Positions 31,602 to 43,397 of a stretch of 64,000 bases of DNA are shown piece after piece (position 1 is the stretch's first letter; the number at the start of each line of letters is the position of its first letter). Source of the stretch: Tribonema minus. Its lineage: Eukaryota > Sar > Xanthophyceae > Tribonematales > Tribonemataceae. Position numbers and translations under genes: made by a program. The stretch is from the NCBI GenBank assembly GCA_017506865.1, contig JAFCMP010000379.1:620001-684000 (forward strand), in the 5' to 3' direction. Below the pieces are notes generated by a model. The model did no database searches, was not told where the DNA came from, and saw nothing but the letters and a program-made list of their open reading frames with translations.

Positions 31602-34600
31602 ATGGCAAGGCTTTTGGAGGACGGAGTCGTGAGCCTCGAGCTGGAGAGCGGCAGGGTGAGTCGGTGGCTCACTTTTTGGACTGCCTGCTGCCTTGTTTCT
31701 CGTCGTGACGATGATGACGTCACGACCGAGTGTTGCTGGGCGGCGTCAAGCTTTCTCACACTTGACGATGGTGTCGCCGCCATGCCCGGAACAAACATAT
31801 GGCTTGTGCAATGTGCTCGTTGTGCTATTAGTAGTCGCACAGTTTTGCGCGGGGCTGGAGTAGCCGCTGGATTGATGCCCTTAGTAATACGAAAACAGAT
31901 ATCATGCATCAGCTGCTGCGAGTTGCTTTCTGAAAAGCGGGTGATGTAACAGCGTGTGCCTGTACTTATGTTATGGACTTGTATTTATAAAGGCCCAAGG
32001 GAGGCCGGGTTGCCTATGCAATCGAAAAGTTTGCGTCAACGCAGCAGCCTAGTCTGCACAGCGCCCTAGGAGCTTGGATACCGGCGCTGCAACACAGCCC
32101 AGCATTCGCGCTCCGCGTGTGTACGCCATCTCCCGCGCCAGTGACATGCTCAGCTCAATGAGGATCTGACGGTTAGCTAGCCCGGCCTTGCGCAACATAT
32201 CTGCCTCCCCCCCCCCCTGAGCACAGTGCTGAGTGCATTGCCAACTCCTTGACAAAAAGTCTTGTCTGTACAGCTGCTGGCGCCTCATTTGTTGCCCCAT
32301 TGTTCAAGTTGTTCTTTGCAACAAACACTAAAGTGTAACACCTTCTGCTCCATATTTTGTCCACTAGGGGGGAGCCTCGAATACAACTGACCCTGACGAC
32401 TCTGATGATTGCAGTGCAACCAGCAGTGACGCTGGCGGTGCCTCGCCGAAGTCATCAGAGCAGGTAATGTGCTGTTCCTATATGGGGATCAGGAGCGCAT
32501 GGATTACCATGTTAAGTAGAAATGCTTCAGATCGTGTGGCATTGACAATCACATCATCGGCTGCTCTGGAAAGCTGCTAGACCCTATGACGACCAAGTAA
32601 GCGGCTAGCTGACACGGCGGTCGCCCGGAACGTGTGTGGCCTTCTGCATTGACATGGATCGCTACACACTTTTCCTGTGACATTAGTTTACGACTCATAT
32701 CTACTCTTCTGCATATGATACTTGCTGCTTGGAGTGGTGGCATGCACTGGCATGCACTGGGTTGCTGCAGTCATTTGTTCAAGACATGGTTGAGGGGCAA
32801 AACACTCAAGTTTTTTATGAGTCTTTTACTTTCTGAGTATTCGCTCTATGTATCAGTGAGGGACACGTGCAAAGCAAGCACAGGGGCAGCTAAATGCACT
32901 GCCTTTTGCTCGGTGAGCACAGTCACATTGCATGACGCAATTGTATTGCTGGCGCTGGTCTGCATATCATACTGATCCCACCTGTCATGTTGTGCCCCTC
33001 AGGCATGTGACAATCCAGCTATAATGGTCGTGCTGATCTGCAGCATTTGCACCATGGCCAACCTGAACGTGAGGACGCGGAGCTTCATGCTGACGTCTGT
33101 GGGGCCTGGTTTCTTCTCCACTTTTTGGTGCGTGTGCTGCTGACATACAGTCGTGTCTTCGAGCTGACAGCCTTTGTGAATGTGTTCAGTTTCTGTTGTG
33201 AAAATGATGAAGAGTCGAGATAGGAAAACATTGATGACACTCCAGACCGCAACGGCATTTAACAGAGGCACGGGTTGCAAACCGCATCTTACAGGCACAT
33301 ATTTGCAGAGACTGGGTAAGTTGTCGTAGACCCTTCCCCCTCTTCACCAGTCATGGGAGTATAATAGAGCAACAGTGCCGCAGCATGCTGGGAGGGGGGA
33401 GAAACTGCAATCGCAGCACGTTCCTATTCATTTTGGCGACATGTCTTCTGCGGCAGCATGCACGATCACATGATGGATGCGCTCAAATGAAGTATGTGGT
33501 TTGTTTCTTGTCGTGTGCTGCTTAAATTCAATTTATGGTACCCACTGATTATTGTGTTTGCATGCCAGCGCTGCTGAGCAAACAATGGCTACTGCTTACA
33601 ACAGTTAGTGGCAGCTGTGGTGGTGTCATGTCAGATGCTACATAGGGGGAGGGTTTGGGCTGACGCTCTCACCGCATATATTGTCCTCCGATCTCCATCG
33701 CCGTTGTGTTTGTTGCAAAGCCGAGCTCTGATGATGTGCTACCTGTGATAAAGGTGTTGTAAAGGATGCCATCGTACTACTAGCAGCATCTTGCAGGACG
33801 CATCATACTAGTGCAGCAGTAGCATCAGCGCTGCCCATGTTTTGACGAGCATGATTCTGACCTTCGCTGTGCTTGATCATGCTGGCCATGTGATTACTAG
33901 CGTATTGCTCCATGTGTACCCCCAGAGTGCTGCATGCAGCACATGTTTGCTGTGTGCTGACACAGGTATGCTTCTCTCTATTGTTCTATCACTCTTTTTT
34001 CAGGAGCTGTGGACTGGTGATGATGCACGTTTTCTCCAAGGGGTCATGTGCACAGATGCCGTGGCTTGTCTCCTGGGCAACGCTGGAGGGTGTGTCTCTG
34101 GCATCGGTAGTGGCAGTGTATGTGGCCGCCAACAAGTGCAGGGAGATGGTATTCGCGGCCGCTCTGGTAAGCGTCACACTTGCTATGTAGTGGTGTACCT
34201 TGAAGTAATGCATTTTTGTAGAGCTCCCATTCCTGGCCACCTGAAGGGCTGGAAATGATTTCTTTCAACAACTGTCTCTTGGGTACCACGTCGGAAGAAA
34301 TGTGTGAACGTGCTGACTGCACAAAACTGTAGGTTAAAAGACAAGGAAAGCGACTCCAGATTTTCTTATTACTTTGGATGTATGTATTGATGCATCTCAT
34401 ACTTTGAAACATGTGAAAGCTGCCAAATGCATGCACACTTCGAGCAACGCCTTTGCACAATCGGTAATATAAGTGTGGGATTAGGGTTAGGGTGAGGAGT
34501 AGGGTTAGGTTAGGCGGTCCCCCTACCATTGACAGCCACTGCCTCACCACCCCCTTCGTACTTCATACATGGCCCCGGTGTTGCTCTTTGCACGCTTGAC

Positions 34601-37196
34601 CGTTACGGCAGTTACACTTGCCGGTAGACAGACTACGGTACATTGATTTCTACATGGCAGCACACAACTAGCGTCGGCCTTCTGTTGCATTGGTCACCTT
34701 GATGTCTATCTCTGCTGGTGTGGAGCAACAGGGTAGTCCAACAGCTCTCCATATTGCAACAGATGGGCCGCTCCTACAGTGGCTGCAGTGACAAGAAGGA
34801 TTTGGTTAACAGTCAATCAAGAGCGAGCTCTGACTGGCTTGGGCGGCCTTCAGACTGCCATGTCCGGTGTTGCTGGCCAGCGTCCTGAGAGCGGCTGACG
34901 TGCTTATGGAGGTCCCCCCATTCCATGCACCTTTGCTTGCCGTGTGCACAGACCCTGGGCATCTTAGCATTGTGCATGACACTACGCATCCGATGCAAGA
35001 AATCCGACAATGGTGAGTCGCTGCATAACCTCAATACTGCCCCTCACGCCATTATGGCATCTGCCTCCTCGGCAGCGCATGCACCATTGGCTGTCATACA
35101 GTGCTGCCTTGCAGTGCTCAACACATGTTTCCTGCAACCACTGCTCCTGCTGCCGCTGGTCTAGTGCACAAACTCTTTTTTAAATACAATCGGGATTGCA
35201 AATTGGTGTAATTGGGGTCTGCTGCGGTTTGACGAACGTGTGCGTAAAACCCCAATGCTTTTGTATACTGACAAGAAATCCAATACATGCTCTGTGTGAG
35301 ATGATGATTCCGTCCGAAGCAGCAGCTCCCTGCTGTGGCGATGTGCGAAGCAGAGGATTGTTTTTTGGGTTGTGTGCCTTGTGCATGGCATGCCGCAGTG
35401 TGTCGAGATTCTGGGTCATGATGCAGCATGGCAAGACTCAGGGCTAGATATGTCATTGTGGGAGCTCCACGCCTTAAATGACAGTTTGCCAGCACTTGAA
35501 TGTGGGAACTCCTAGTTTGGTCTTAAAGATAGATGGGGGAGACATGCTGCCCCATGCATCTTAAAAGCTCCTGTGCCTGCTTGTTGCGCATGCTTGTCGC
35601 GGTGCAGGTGCCGCGACCATTCTGTGCTACCTGAAGTACCTCACCTGCATCTATCTGGCATGGAGGTAAGACAACGCTTGCAGCTTTTATGAGAGGCACT
35701 GCACTGGCAGCAGCAGATGATCGAGTGCCGACTCTCCCTGATCAGTCCAATCAATGCGTTATCGGCTGCACCTTGAGATAAGCTGGCTCGTCACTGTAAG
35801 GTACAAGGTAGTGCGCAGGCTTTGGGGCAGAGGCTGCAGCAGCACCAACTGGCAGCACCACGCCAGGCACCAGTCAAGATGCAGCTTAGCAGTGCAGTAG
35901 CAACAGCAGTGGCAGCAACAACAGCAGCAGCAATCTTTGCAGACTCATGGCCAGCCGATCACGAACCGTTTGTCTGACTACAGCAGGAGCCACAGGCAAC
36001 CTGTAAGGAAAACAGAGGATGGTTTATGGCTTATGCAATATCATGTTTGCTGTAGTTTATGGAAGCACAGATGCACCATGCCGTTCATCAATACACGTGT
36101 CACACGTGACGTGTGTCCTGGTCGGAATGTGATTTGCAAAATTGATGATTATGGTTTCGCGACGAGGAACATGTAATAGCTGCGCACTCTTAGTTCCCTC
36201 TTACACAAGCGTGCAAGCTTATGCTCACCAACGCTAACCAAAGGTCGCTTCTGCGTCAAATCCCAACGCCATACGCGTCATGATCCTTTCAAGCTGCGTA
36301 GCAGTACTTGTTTCCAGACCAATCAAATTGGCACAGCATCCTTTAGGTGGCTGGTCATTTTCACACAGCGGAAAATGAGCCAGAGTTGCGACACAATGGG
36401 ATGATCTTGGTGTTCAAGGCGTCTTCTGATGTTTGAGAAAGAACTCTGGTGCCTCATCTAGGCACCGGTACAGCGCGCGAATTGACTGAGCTGAAGTATT
36501 TTTGCGTCGTCCCAGTGAAGTCCCGGTGCCAGCGCCAGCTTGTGTGTCTTGGTCCCGAGTGCACAGCGAATACAGGTCATTTGGGCATGCATCTTTGGAG
36601 ACATCATGCAAAGTTAACACTCAGGTTGCTTTTGCGGCTGCCTTGAGCGCCTGCACCCTCAGCAACATGCCAGATCTGCTGTGGTCTCCTCAATGCATTG
36701 CCAGTACAGCATCAACTTTTGCATGCTTCAGCCGATCATCAACTCTCATTAGTCTGACTCTCTGTCGAACTTTGACCGAAAGCATGAATATTTGATGCGC
36801 AAAACAAGCAATAGTATTATTGCGTCTTGTAAGATCATTATGGGGGTAGACTAGGGCTCATGCCGCTGCATAAGCCTTACGACTTGCATGAGCACAATCT
36901 TGAACTGCTGCCCATGTTGTGCATACCACAGGTTCTACAACCTGGAGAAGCTGCAAGAGCCATCCTTCTGGATCTCCTCGTGTGGCATAGTCATCGGAGG
37001 CATGTACCTGTGGCTCCACAAGGGTGACATGCACTTGCACGGGCACTCAATCTTCGCCCTCGTCACGCTTTACATCAACATCCTCAACCTCTGGCCGCGC
37101 GTCACGGCACCAGAGCAGGGTTATATGAATTACGACACGGTGCGAACCACGACAGACTTGAACAACGCAATATACTTCCTGCAGACTCTGTACTGA
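31602..37196 (+). CDS. TMBIM / Bax-inhibitor-1-like multi-pass membrane protein
   Basis: Seven exons (31602-31655, 32368-32463, 33003-33127, 34004-34166, 34952-35012, 35608-35665, 36932-37196) join in phase with GT-AG sites into 273 residues. A polar Ser/Asp/Gly head (about 50 residues) precedes six or more hydrophobic segments: AIMVVLICSICTM, MLTSVGPGFFSTFWSCGLVM, WATLEGVSLASVVAVYVAA, MVFAAALTLGILALCMTLRI, AATILCYLKYLTCIYLAW, ISSCGIVIGGMYLWL and SIFALVTLYINILNL. The order and the segments ATLEGVSLASVVAVY and LYINILNLW match the TMBIM/lifeguard family, which forms Ca2+-leak channels in ER, Golgi or mitochondrial membranes. The conserved aspartates of the family, in YDT and LYLDI, read L/H and N here. 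Family assignment is by eye; a different multi-pass family remains possible. Confidence 0.68.
34480..34516. repeat. Short telomere-like tract
   Basis: Imperfect units of ttaggg/tagggt (gattagggttagggtgagga, then gtagggttaggttagg). It is too short and irregular for a true telomere. It lies in intron 4 of the TMBIM-like gene. Confidence 0.6.
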
Positions 37197-37989
37197 GGTG
37201 AGCGTCTGCGTCGTAGACTTACGACACGTCCAAATCGCGTCAAGTGTGCATCAAGCTCTAGATTCTACATCCTATGCTAATAGTGGATGTACTACCGCAT
37301 GCTTCGACCAAGGGGATCTGATCAAGAACCAAGGGGGTGGGGCAGTGGGCACGTTGCACCAAGCGTTGCTGGTGCAAGTAGATGGGGGACAGGGGGTTTG
37401 CAGGACTGCGGCAGTTTATTTCACCAGCCACTGTTGTACAGAAGTCACTATTGCTGCGGAATGCACACTGATGCACGCAGTACTGTCCCGACCGCCGGCG
37501 TCAGCTGCGCCATATCGATTGTCCAAAGGCACGGCTGCAGCGGTGTCGCACTGCCGCCAATACAAATAGGATGCTTTTCAGGTTTACCGACTCGGCGAGT
37601 GGCACTTGCCTGCTTGGCTGCAGTAAATGCAATAGAAACATACTGTGATCGCCCTGCAAGGTCAACTTGTCTGTCACACGGTGCTGCTCATGCTGATGCC
37701 AATAGCAGCTCCACTGTGACTGCAGTGCATGATGTAATTGTTACCACAGTATTGTCATTGGTGCTGTTGTCACGGTGACTGATCAAATGTTGTCGACGGT
37801 GCTGCCACCAGAAGCGGTAGCAGCATGTTGAAAATCAACACTCCGCGGCAGGATGTCATCATACTCAGGCCGCCTGAGTCTGGCAGGCTGTCAATCAGAA
37901 ATAATCTTTGGCTTTGATTAAGCGTCAGATCTTGAACCAGCTTTTGTTGAGCACTCGCCATGACTGCAGCATACTGCAGTAGTGACTAC
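37197..37989. other. Intergenic DNA between the TMBIM-like gene and the retroelement nest
   Basis: About 0.8 kb with a plus-strand open frame (37287-37778) of biased composition and no motif. I see no gene, RNA or clear repeat boundary. Confidence 0.4.
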
Positions 37990-39935
37990 CTCCACGCTAA
38001 GGGTCGCGACGACCAACCTCTTGGTACCCCCAAACCCCGGTCTCGCTCCAGACGCTGAGCAACCAGCAGCCAGAAAATCCAGGCGTTAACTGCATGATGA
38101 CGACATCCTCCTGCACTTGGCCGCGTGGAACGGGTGTGTGGCCAGACATTGCTAAGCTACACCATGTTCCCTCTTGCACATTTGAAAACCCCATAAAGAC
38201 TACGGGTAAGCAGTCAGATAATCTACGGCACTCCGTATCGTGTAACGACAACTTCCTCCGCCAGACGCCGTGCCGCCTGCACTAACGCGAGCCCTGACAT
38301 CCGATTGCCCCCACCACCGAGCCAGATAGCCGGTGCAAACAACAGTATGCTCCTGCTACCCGCAAATATAGTTGGAAACGGCCCAATAATATCTAACCCC
38401 CCCCATGACAGAGACGGGCTCCTCGTTTCCTTCCGCCAACGCCAAGACCACACTCCGGCATCTTGCCTTGTTGCCATAGCTTGCACGCCAGGCATGCGAC
38501 ACTGTAACTCACGTGTCATCTCTTGCTCTAGCGTCAAGCAGCCTCGCCGGACTTGCGGTCAAAACAACAACTCTTGTACGTCAACGGCTCCTACAAGTGT
38601 CTGAGGCACAACCACCCCTCAACACCTCAAGCTGTCCTCCTCCGGCACCGCCTTCTCTCCTTGCCGCCTCAGGCGTCGGCGGTACTGAGCTCCACTAACC
38701 CGTATGACCCTCGGTCAGCACATGATAGCCATGACACTTGGCCGCATGCACCTCCCTGACCTGCGTAGTGAGGACAGCAGCATCACGCCGCCCTTGATGT
38801 GTGCGACTATCGCCGCCAGCAACAGGTCTGCTTGCTGAGCCACAATTGAAGTGTCAGCTGAGAGCACTCTCCTCCTTGTCGGCGGTACTGAGCTCCACTA
38901 ACCCGTATGACCCTCGGTCAGCACATGATAGCCATGACACTTGGCCGCATGCACCTCCCTCACCTGCGTAGTGAGGACAGCAGCATCACGCCGCCCTTGA
39001 GGTGTGCGACTATCGCCGCCAGCAACAGGTCTGCTTGCTGAGCCACAATTGAAGTGTCAGCTGAGAGCACTCTCCTCCTCGGGCACTCCGCCAAGTCCTG
39101 CCTGCTGCAAGCTGCCCCGCTGCGGTGTGAGCAACCCACCAAGTCCGCAGTGAGCCGCCACCTGCGCATGTGAGCCCGATTGTGGTCACCACAACCTCCT
39201 CAGTGGCGACTGTCGCCCGAGCTCTAGCCCTCAATGCGTACGCCGGTGTGCGCATCATTGCTCTCCGTGGCACCGCTTGTACTCCGCTACTGCCGCCGAC
39301 TTCCCCTGTCGCGTTAGGCTCCTTGTCCTCGAAGCCACGCGCCACCACATCACCATCATGTGCCTTCTGCCGCATAACTGCGGTATGTGCCATCGGCTGT
39401 ACATTGTTCTCCCCGCCGCGTGGCACAACCACATCGTGTGTCCTGACCTCGTCGCCACGCAGTACAGCATAGCTGTATGCCTTGCCTCCGCTGTTGCATA
39501 TTGCGACAGAGCTGCCAACAGTGTGTGCCTCGCCCTTGCCGCTTGTATGCCCCGTATAGCTGCCGTTGTTGCGTGCGGCTTCCTCTCCGGGGTTAATGCT
39601 GCGTGTTGTCATTGCTGTATGCCCTGCCATTGGACTATGCTGTGCAGGCACTAGTGCTGCGCATTGCGCAGACGTCGTGATCCCAGCTCTTGCAGTGCCT
39701 TGCTGTACGAGCACCATTGCCTTGCGTCGCACGGCCTCCGCCAACCCACATGCGCCAGCTGTAGTTGCCACTGCAACGAGCTGAACTGCCTCCATGTTGC
39801 ACTCAACTGCCAAAAGGCTCTCGGCGATTGAGCGTTGCCCGTTGCTGGTGCTGACGGATACAGCTGCGCCACCTGCGCTGCTGTACACCAGTCCAGGAGC
39901 CGTGGCAAGCACCATGTTACTGTCCGCCGTGAAAG
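37990..39935 (-). mobile_element. Partial copy of element A internal region (fossil LTR element)
   Basis: This block matches 40520-42385 of element A in the same orientation and abuts the outer end of A's LTR at 39936. It carries an integrase-core-like remnant (LDIIGPFPTIFAGSRSILL, near 38330-38400) and part of the Ser/Gly-rich open frame (39915-39010). It is broken and old. Whether it is the target into which A inserted or the remains of a tandem copy cannot be decided. Confidence 0.7.
38675..39082. repeat. Tandem duplication, unit of about 204 bp
   Basis: The block starting gtcggcggtactgagctcca at 38675 recurs from 38879 almost unchanged. The equivalent place in element A (41330-41520) has a single copy, so the duplication is specific to this partial copy. 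Confidence 0.85.
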
Positions 39936-40259
39936 TGTGGCCTTGGGCCCAAGAAGTGTGCTGTCAAGTCATGACAGCGATCCAAGCAAGCTCCGTGGCT
40001 GAACAAGAAGAAGTCTTCATTCCATGATTTTGGGTGTTCAGTGATTAGTAACCAGATAGACATGCATGCAGCATTGCTCAGCGCGTCCCGCTGAGCATCC
40101 ACTCCAGACTAAACCTCAACTAGAGTGTGTTGAACATTGCACAACCTCAACTTCAACACTTGTCAAACTTCAACCTCAACTTGAAGTTCAACTTCAATTT
40201 CAACTGTTGCCACAGTGCTCAACATGCATTTATGCACACTTCTGCCTACCGCTGCCACA
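39936..40259 (-). repeat. Element A 3' LTR
   Basis: 324 bp, starting tgtggccttgggcccaagaa on the plus strand and ending ccgctgccaca. It contains a chain of caacttcaa-type words (40139-40205) in both orientations, able to form small hairpins. Confidence 0.8.
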
Positions 40260-40865
40260 TAACCCCCCTGCATGGTGCTCTCTGCATCCATGCACACCTG
40301 CAGCGGTACAAGCAATACGCATGTGCTGTGCCATCACTGGATGTCCTCACATCACGTGCCAACAATCCGTTACACCTAGTATCTTGCTGCAAAACAGAAG
40401 CAGAAAATCCATACAGCACAATGGCCGGTGCCAACGCACTGCGCTCGCGCACACGCACAAGCAACACTTCACCCCCCATGTCCTAGGCTGAGGTGGCAGC
40501 CCAGTTGTATAGTCCGTCGCACCACGCTAAGGGTCGCGACCAACCTCTTGGTACCCCAAACCCCGGCCTCGTTCCAGGCGCTGAATAGTCAGCGGCCAGC
40601 ACTCTCGGGCGTTAGCTGCGTGATGACGACCTCCTGCTGCACTCGGCTGCGTGGAATGGGTGTGTGGCCAGACATTGCTAAGCTACAACATGTGCCCTCT
40701 TGCACATTTGAAAACCCGCTTAATGCCCATGGCAACTTCTGGTAAGCAGTCAGAGAATCTACGGCACTCCGTATCGTGTAGCGACAACTTCCTCCGCCAG
40801 ACGCCGTGCCGCCTACACTAACGTGAGCCCTGACATCCGATTGCCCCCACCACCGAGCCAGATAG

Positions 40866-41095
40866 CCGGTGAAAAGAACAGTATGCTCCTGCTACCCGCG
40901 AATATAATTGGAAACAGCCCAATAATATCTACCCCCCCCCCATGACAGAGACGGGCTCCTCGTTTCCCCCCGCGAACGCCCCGGTGAAAACAACAGTATG
41001 CTCCTGCTACCCGCGAATATAGTTGGAAACAGCCCAATAATATCTACCCCCCCCCATGACAGAGACGGGCTCCTCGTTTCTCCCCGCCAACGCCA
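40866..41095. repeat. Tandem duplication, unit of about 115 bp, in element A
   Basis: The block ccggtgaaaa...cagtatgctcct at 40866 is repeated from 40981. It overlaps the integrase-core-like remnant. Confidence 0.8.
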
Positions 41096-41360
41096 AGACC
41101 ACGCTCCGGCATGTTGCCTTGCTGCCATAGCTTACACGCCAGGCATGCGACACTGTAACTCACGTGTCATCTCTTGGTCTAGCGTCAAGCAACCTCGCCG
41201 GACTTGCGGTCAAAACAACAACTGTTGTACATCAACGGCTTCTACAAGTGTCTGAGGCACAACCACCCCTCAACATTCTCAGGCTGTCCTCCTCCGGCAC
41301 CGCCTTCTCTCGTTGCCGCCTCAGGCGACGGCGGTACTGAGCTCCCGTATGACCCTCCGG

Positions 41361-43334
41361 TCAGCACATGATAGCCATGACACTTGGCCGCATGCACCTC
41401 CCTGACCTGTGTAGTGAGGAAAGCAGCATCACGCCGCCCTTGAGGTGTGCTACTATCGCCGCCAGCAACAGGTCTGCTTGCTGAGCCACAACTGTAGTGT
41501 CAGCTGCGAGCAATCTCCTCCTCGGGCACTCTGCCAAGTCCTGCCTGCTGCAAGCTGCCCCGCTTCGGTGTGAGCAACCCACCAAGTCCGCAGTGAGCTG
41601 CCACCTGCGCACGTGAGCCCGATTGCTGGGCACCACAACCTCCTTAGTGGCGACCGTCGCCCGAGCTCTAGCCCTCAATGCGTACGCCGGTGTGCGCATC
41701 ATTGCTCTCTGTTGCACCGTTTGTACTCCGCTACTGCCGCCGACTTCCCTTGTCGTGTTAGGCTCCTTGTCCTCGAAGCCACGCGCCACCACATCACCAT
41801 CATGTGCCTTCTGCCGCATAACTGCGGTATGTGCCATCGGCTGTACATTGTTCTCCCCGCCGCGTGGCACCACCACATCATGCGTCCTGACCTCGTCGCC
41901 ACGCAGCACAGTATAGCTGTATGCCTTGCCTCCGCCATTGCATATTGCGACACAGCTGCCAGCAGTGTGTGCCTCACCCTCGCCGCTTGTATGCGCCATA
42001 TAGCTGCCGTTGTTGCGTGCGGCTACCTCTCCGGGGTCAATGCTGCGTATCGTCATTGCTGTACGCCCTGCCATAGGACTATGCTGCGCAGGCACTAGTG
42101 CTGCGCATCGCGCAGACGTCGTGATCCCAGCTCGTGCAGTGCCTTGCTGCACAAGCACCATTGCCTTGCGTCGCACGGCCTCCGCCAACCGACGTGCGCC
42201 AGCTGTAGTTACCACTGCAACGAGCTGAACTGCCTCCATGCACTCAACTGCTGAAGGGCTCTCGGCGATTGAGCGTTGCCCGTTGCTGGTGCTGACGGAC
42301 ACAGCTGCGCCACCTGCGCTGCTGTACACAAGTCCAGGAGCCGTGGCAAACACCATGTTACTGGCCGCCGTGAAAGGATCATGGCTGTTGGGTGCTGCCG
42401 ACAAGGGTGCCAGGACGCCACAGATGCTTCCGACGCCTCCAAACGATGCAGAACCTTCACTGCTGTGGCATGATGCAACACCTGTCCCTGTGTTGCTGGT
42501 GCTGCTGAGCAACCCAACAGTTCTGCATACCGTGCAGCGTTGAACTGTCAGAGGCAATAGCAGCCGCTGCACCTCGTCGTTGAGCCTTGCATCTCTCGAG
42601 AGGCTGTCGTTGATGCGCGTTGCAGCAGGCGATTGCGTAGAGACGCCCATGCCAGCAGGGACTGTTGCATATGCCTTGCTACAGATCCCTGGATCGAACG
42701 GCGCAGAGGCGTCATCAATGCCACTAGTGGGCACAAGAGCTGCCTCCTCTGTTGTGGGCCCTGTAACCAAGTGCGTTGGTGTTGGCGAGCCTGTCCATTG
42801 CACTTTAGGACACAGTGCCTGATGAAAACAAGTGCCGTCAGTCAGAACGGAGCACTGCTGCGGCTGTGGTGCTGCGAGGAGGAGCTGCCGCTGATGCTCG
42901 TGCTGCGCTGATGATGAACGCTGGACCGGTGCTGACCGCAGCTGCTGCATTGCGGACGCTTGCTGTTGATGTGGCAGGGCTGAGCGTTGCTGTTGCAGAG
43001 CCCTGTGTGCTTGATGCGGCAATAATTTGCCAGTCCGCAGACCGAGTTGTGCTGTCTGGCTGATGTCAAGAGCCGCCCTTGAGGTACCACCACTGTCTGC
43101 CACACATGCCGTCGTATCACCACCAGAATGACCAGCTGCCACTAACCATTGTTGCTGGCGCAGCAAGTGGCCACTATGATAGCTGATCGCATATGTTGTA
43201 CCTGTAGCCTCGTTTGACAGTTGCGGTCGCTGATTTTGTAAGGCTGTACGCACCCGCTGCTGCAGCAAGAGGTCGCCGTTGCCAGCGCAAGCCGATGCTG
43301 CTGTGTCATCATTGCCGATATCTCCCCCCCCCAC
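41361..43334 (-). CDS. Ser/Gly/Ala-rich open frame of element A
   Basis: An open frame of 657 codons (the listed first codon is GTG, so the true beginning is unknown) within element A, upstream of the integrase-like remnant in the element's sense. It is rich in Ala, Ser, Gly, Gln and Thr, with no recognised domain. The 3' third is shared with the partial copy at 37990-39935. It is treated as part of a fossil element; function unknown. Confidence 0.4.
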   Translation of the reverse strand: MGGGDIGNDDTAASACAGNGDLLLQQRVRTALQNQRPQLSNEATGTTYAISYHSGHLLRQQQWLVAAGHSGGDTTACVADSGGTSRAALDISQTAQLGLRTGKLLPHQAHRALQQQRSALPHQQQASAMQQLRSAPVQRSSSAQHEHQRQLLLAAPQPQQCSVLTDGTCFHQALCPKVQWTGSPTPTHLVTGPTTEEAALVPTSGIDDASAPFDPGICSKAYATVPAGMGVSTQSPAATRINDSLSRDARLNDEVQRLLLPLTVQRCTVCRTVGLLSSTSNTGTGVASCHSSEGSASFGGVGSICGVLAPLSAAPNSHDPFTAASNMVFATAPGLVYSSAGGAAVSVSTSNGQRSIAESPSAVECMEAVQLVAVVTTAGARRLAEAVRRKAMVLVQQGTARAGITTSARCAALVPAQHSPMAGRTAMTIRSIDPGEVAARNNGSYMAHTSGEGEAHTAGSCVAICNGGGKAYSYTVLRGDEVRTHDVVVPRGGENNVQPMAHTAVMRQKAHDGDVVARGFEDKEPNTTREVGGSSGVQTVQQRAMMRTPAYALRARARATVATKEVVVPSNRAHVRRWQLTADLVGCSHRSGAACSRQDLAECPRRRLLAADTTVVAQQADLLLAAIVAHLKGGVMLLSSLHRSGRCMRPSVMAIMC

Positions 43335-43397
43335 GCTCGAGAGCGAAGAAGAGAGCGTGCCAACACAGCAGCCAGGGCGAGAGGGCGGGAGCTAATG

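Noticed and set aside
34480-34516. Telomere remnant
   Set aside because: Under 40 bp and irregular; not enough to infer a chromosome end or fusion.
41613-42098. Plus-strand Cys/His-rich frames opposite the Ser/Gly-rich frame
   Set aside because: They mirror the minus-strand coding composition and repeat at 39277-39654 only because the DNA is duplicated.
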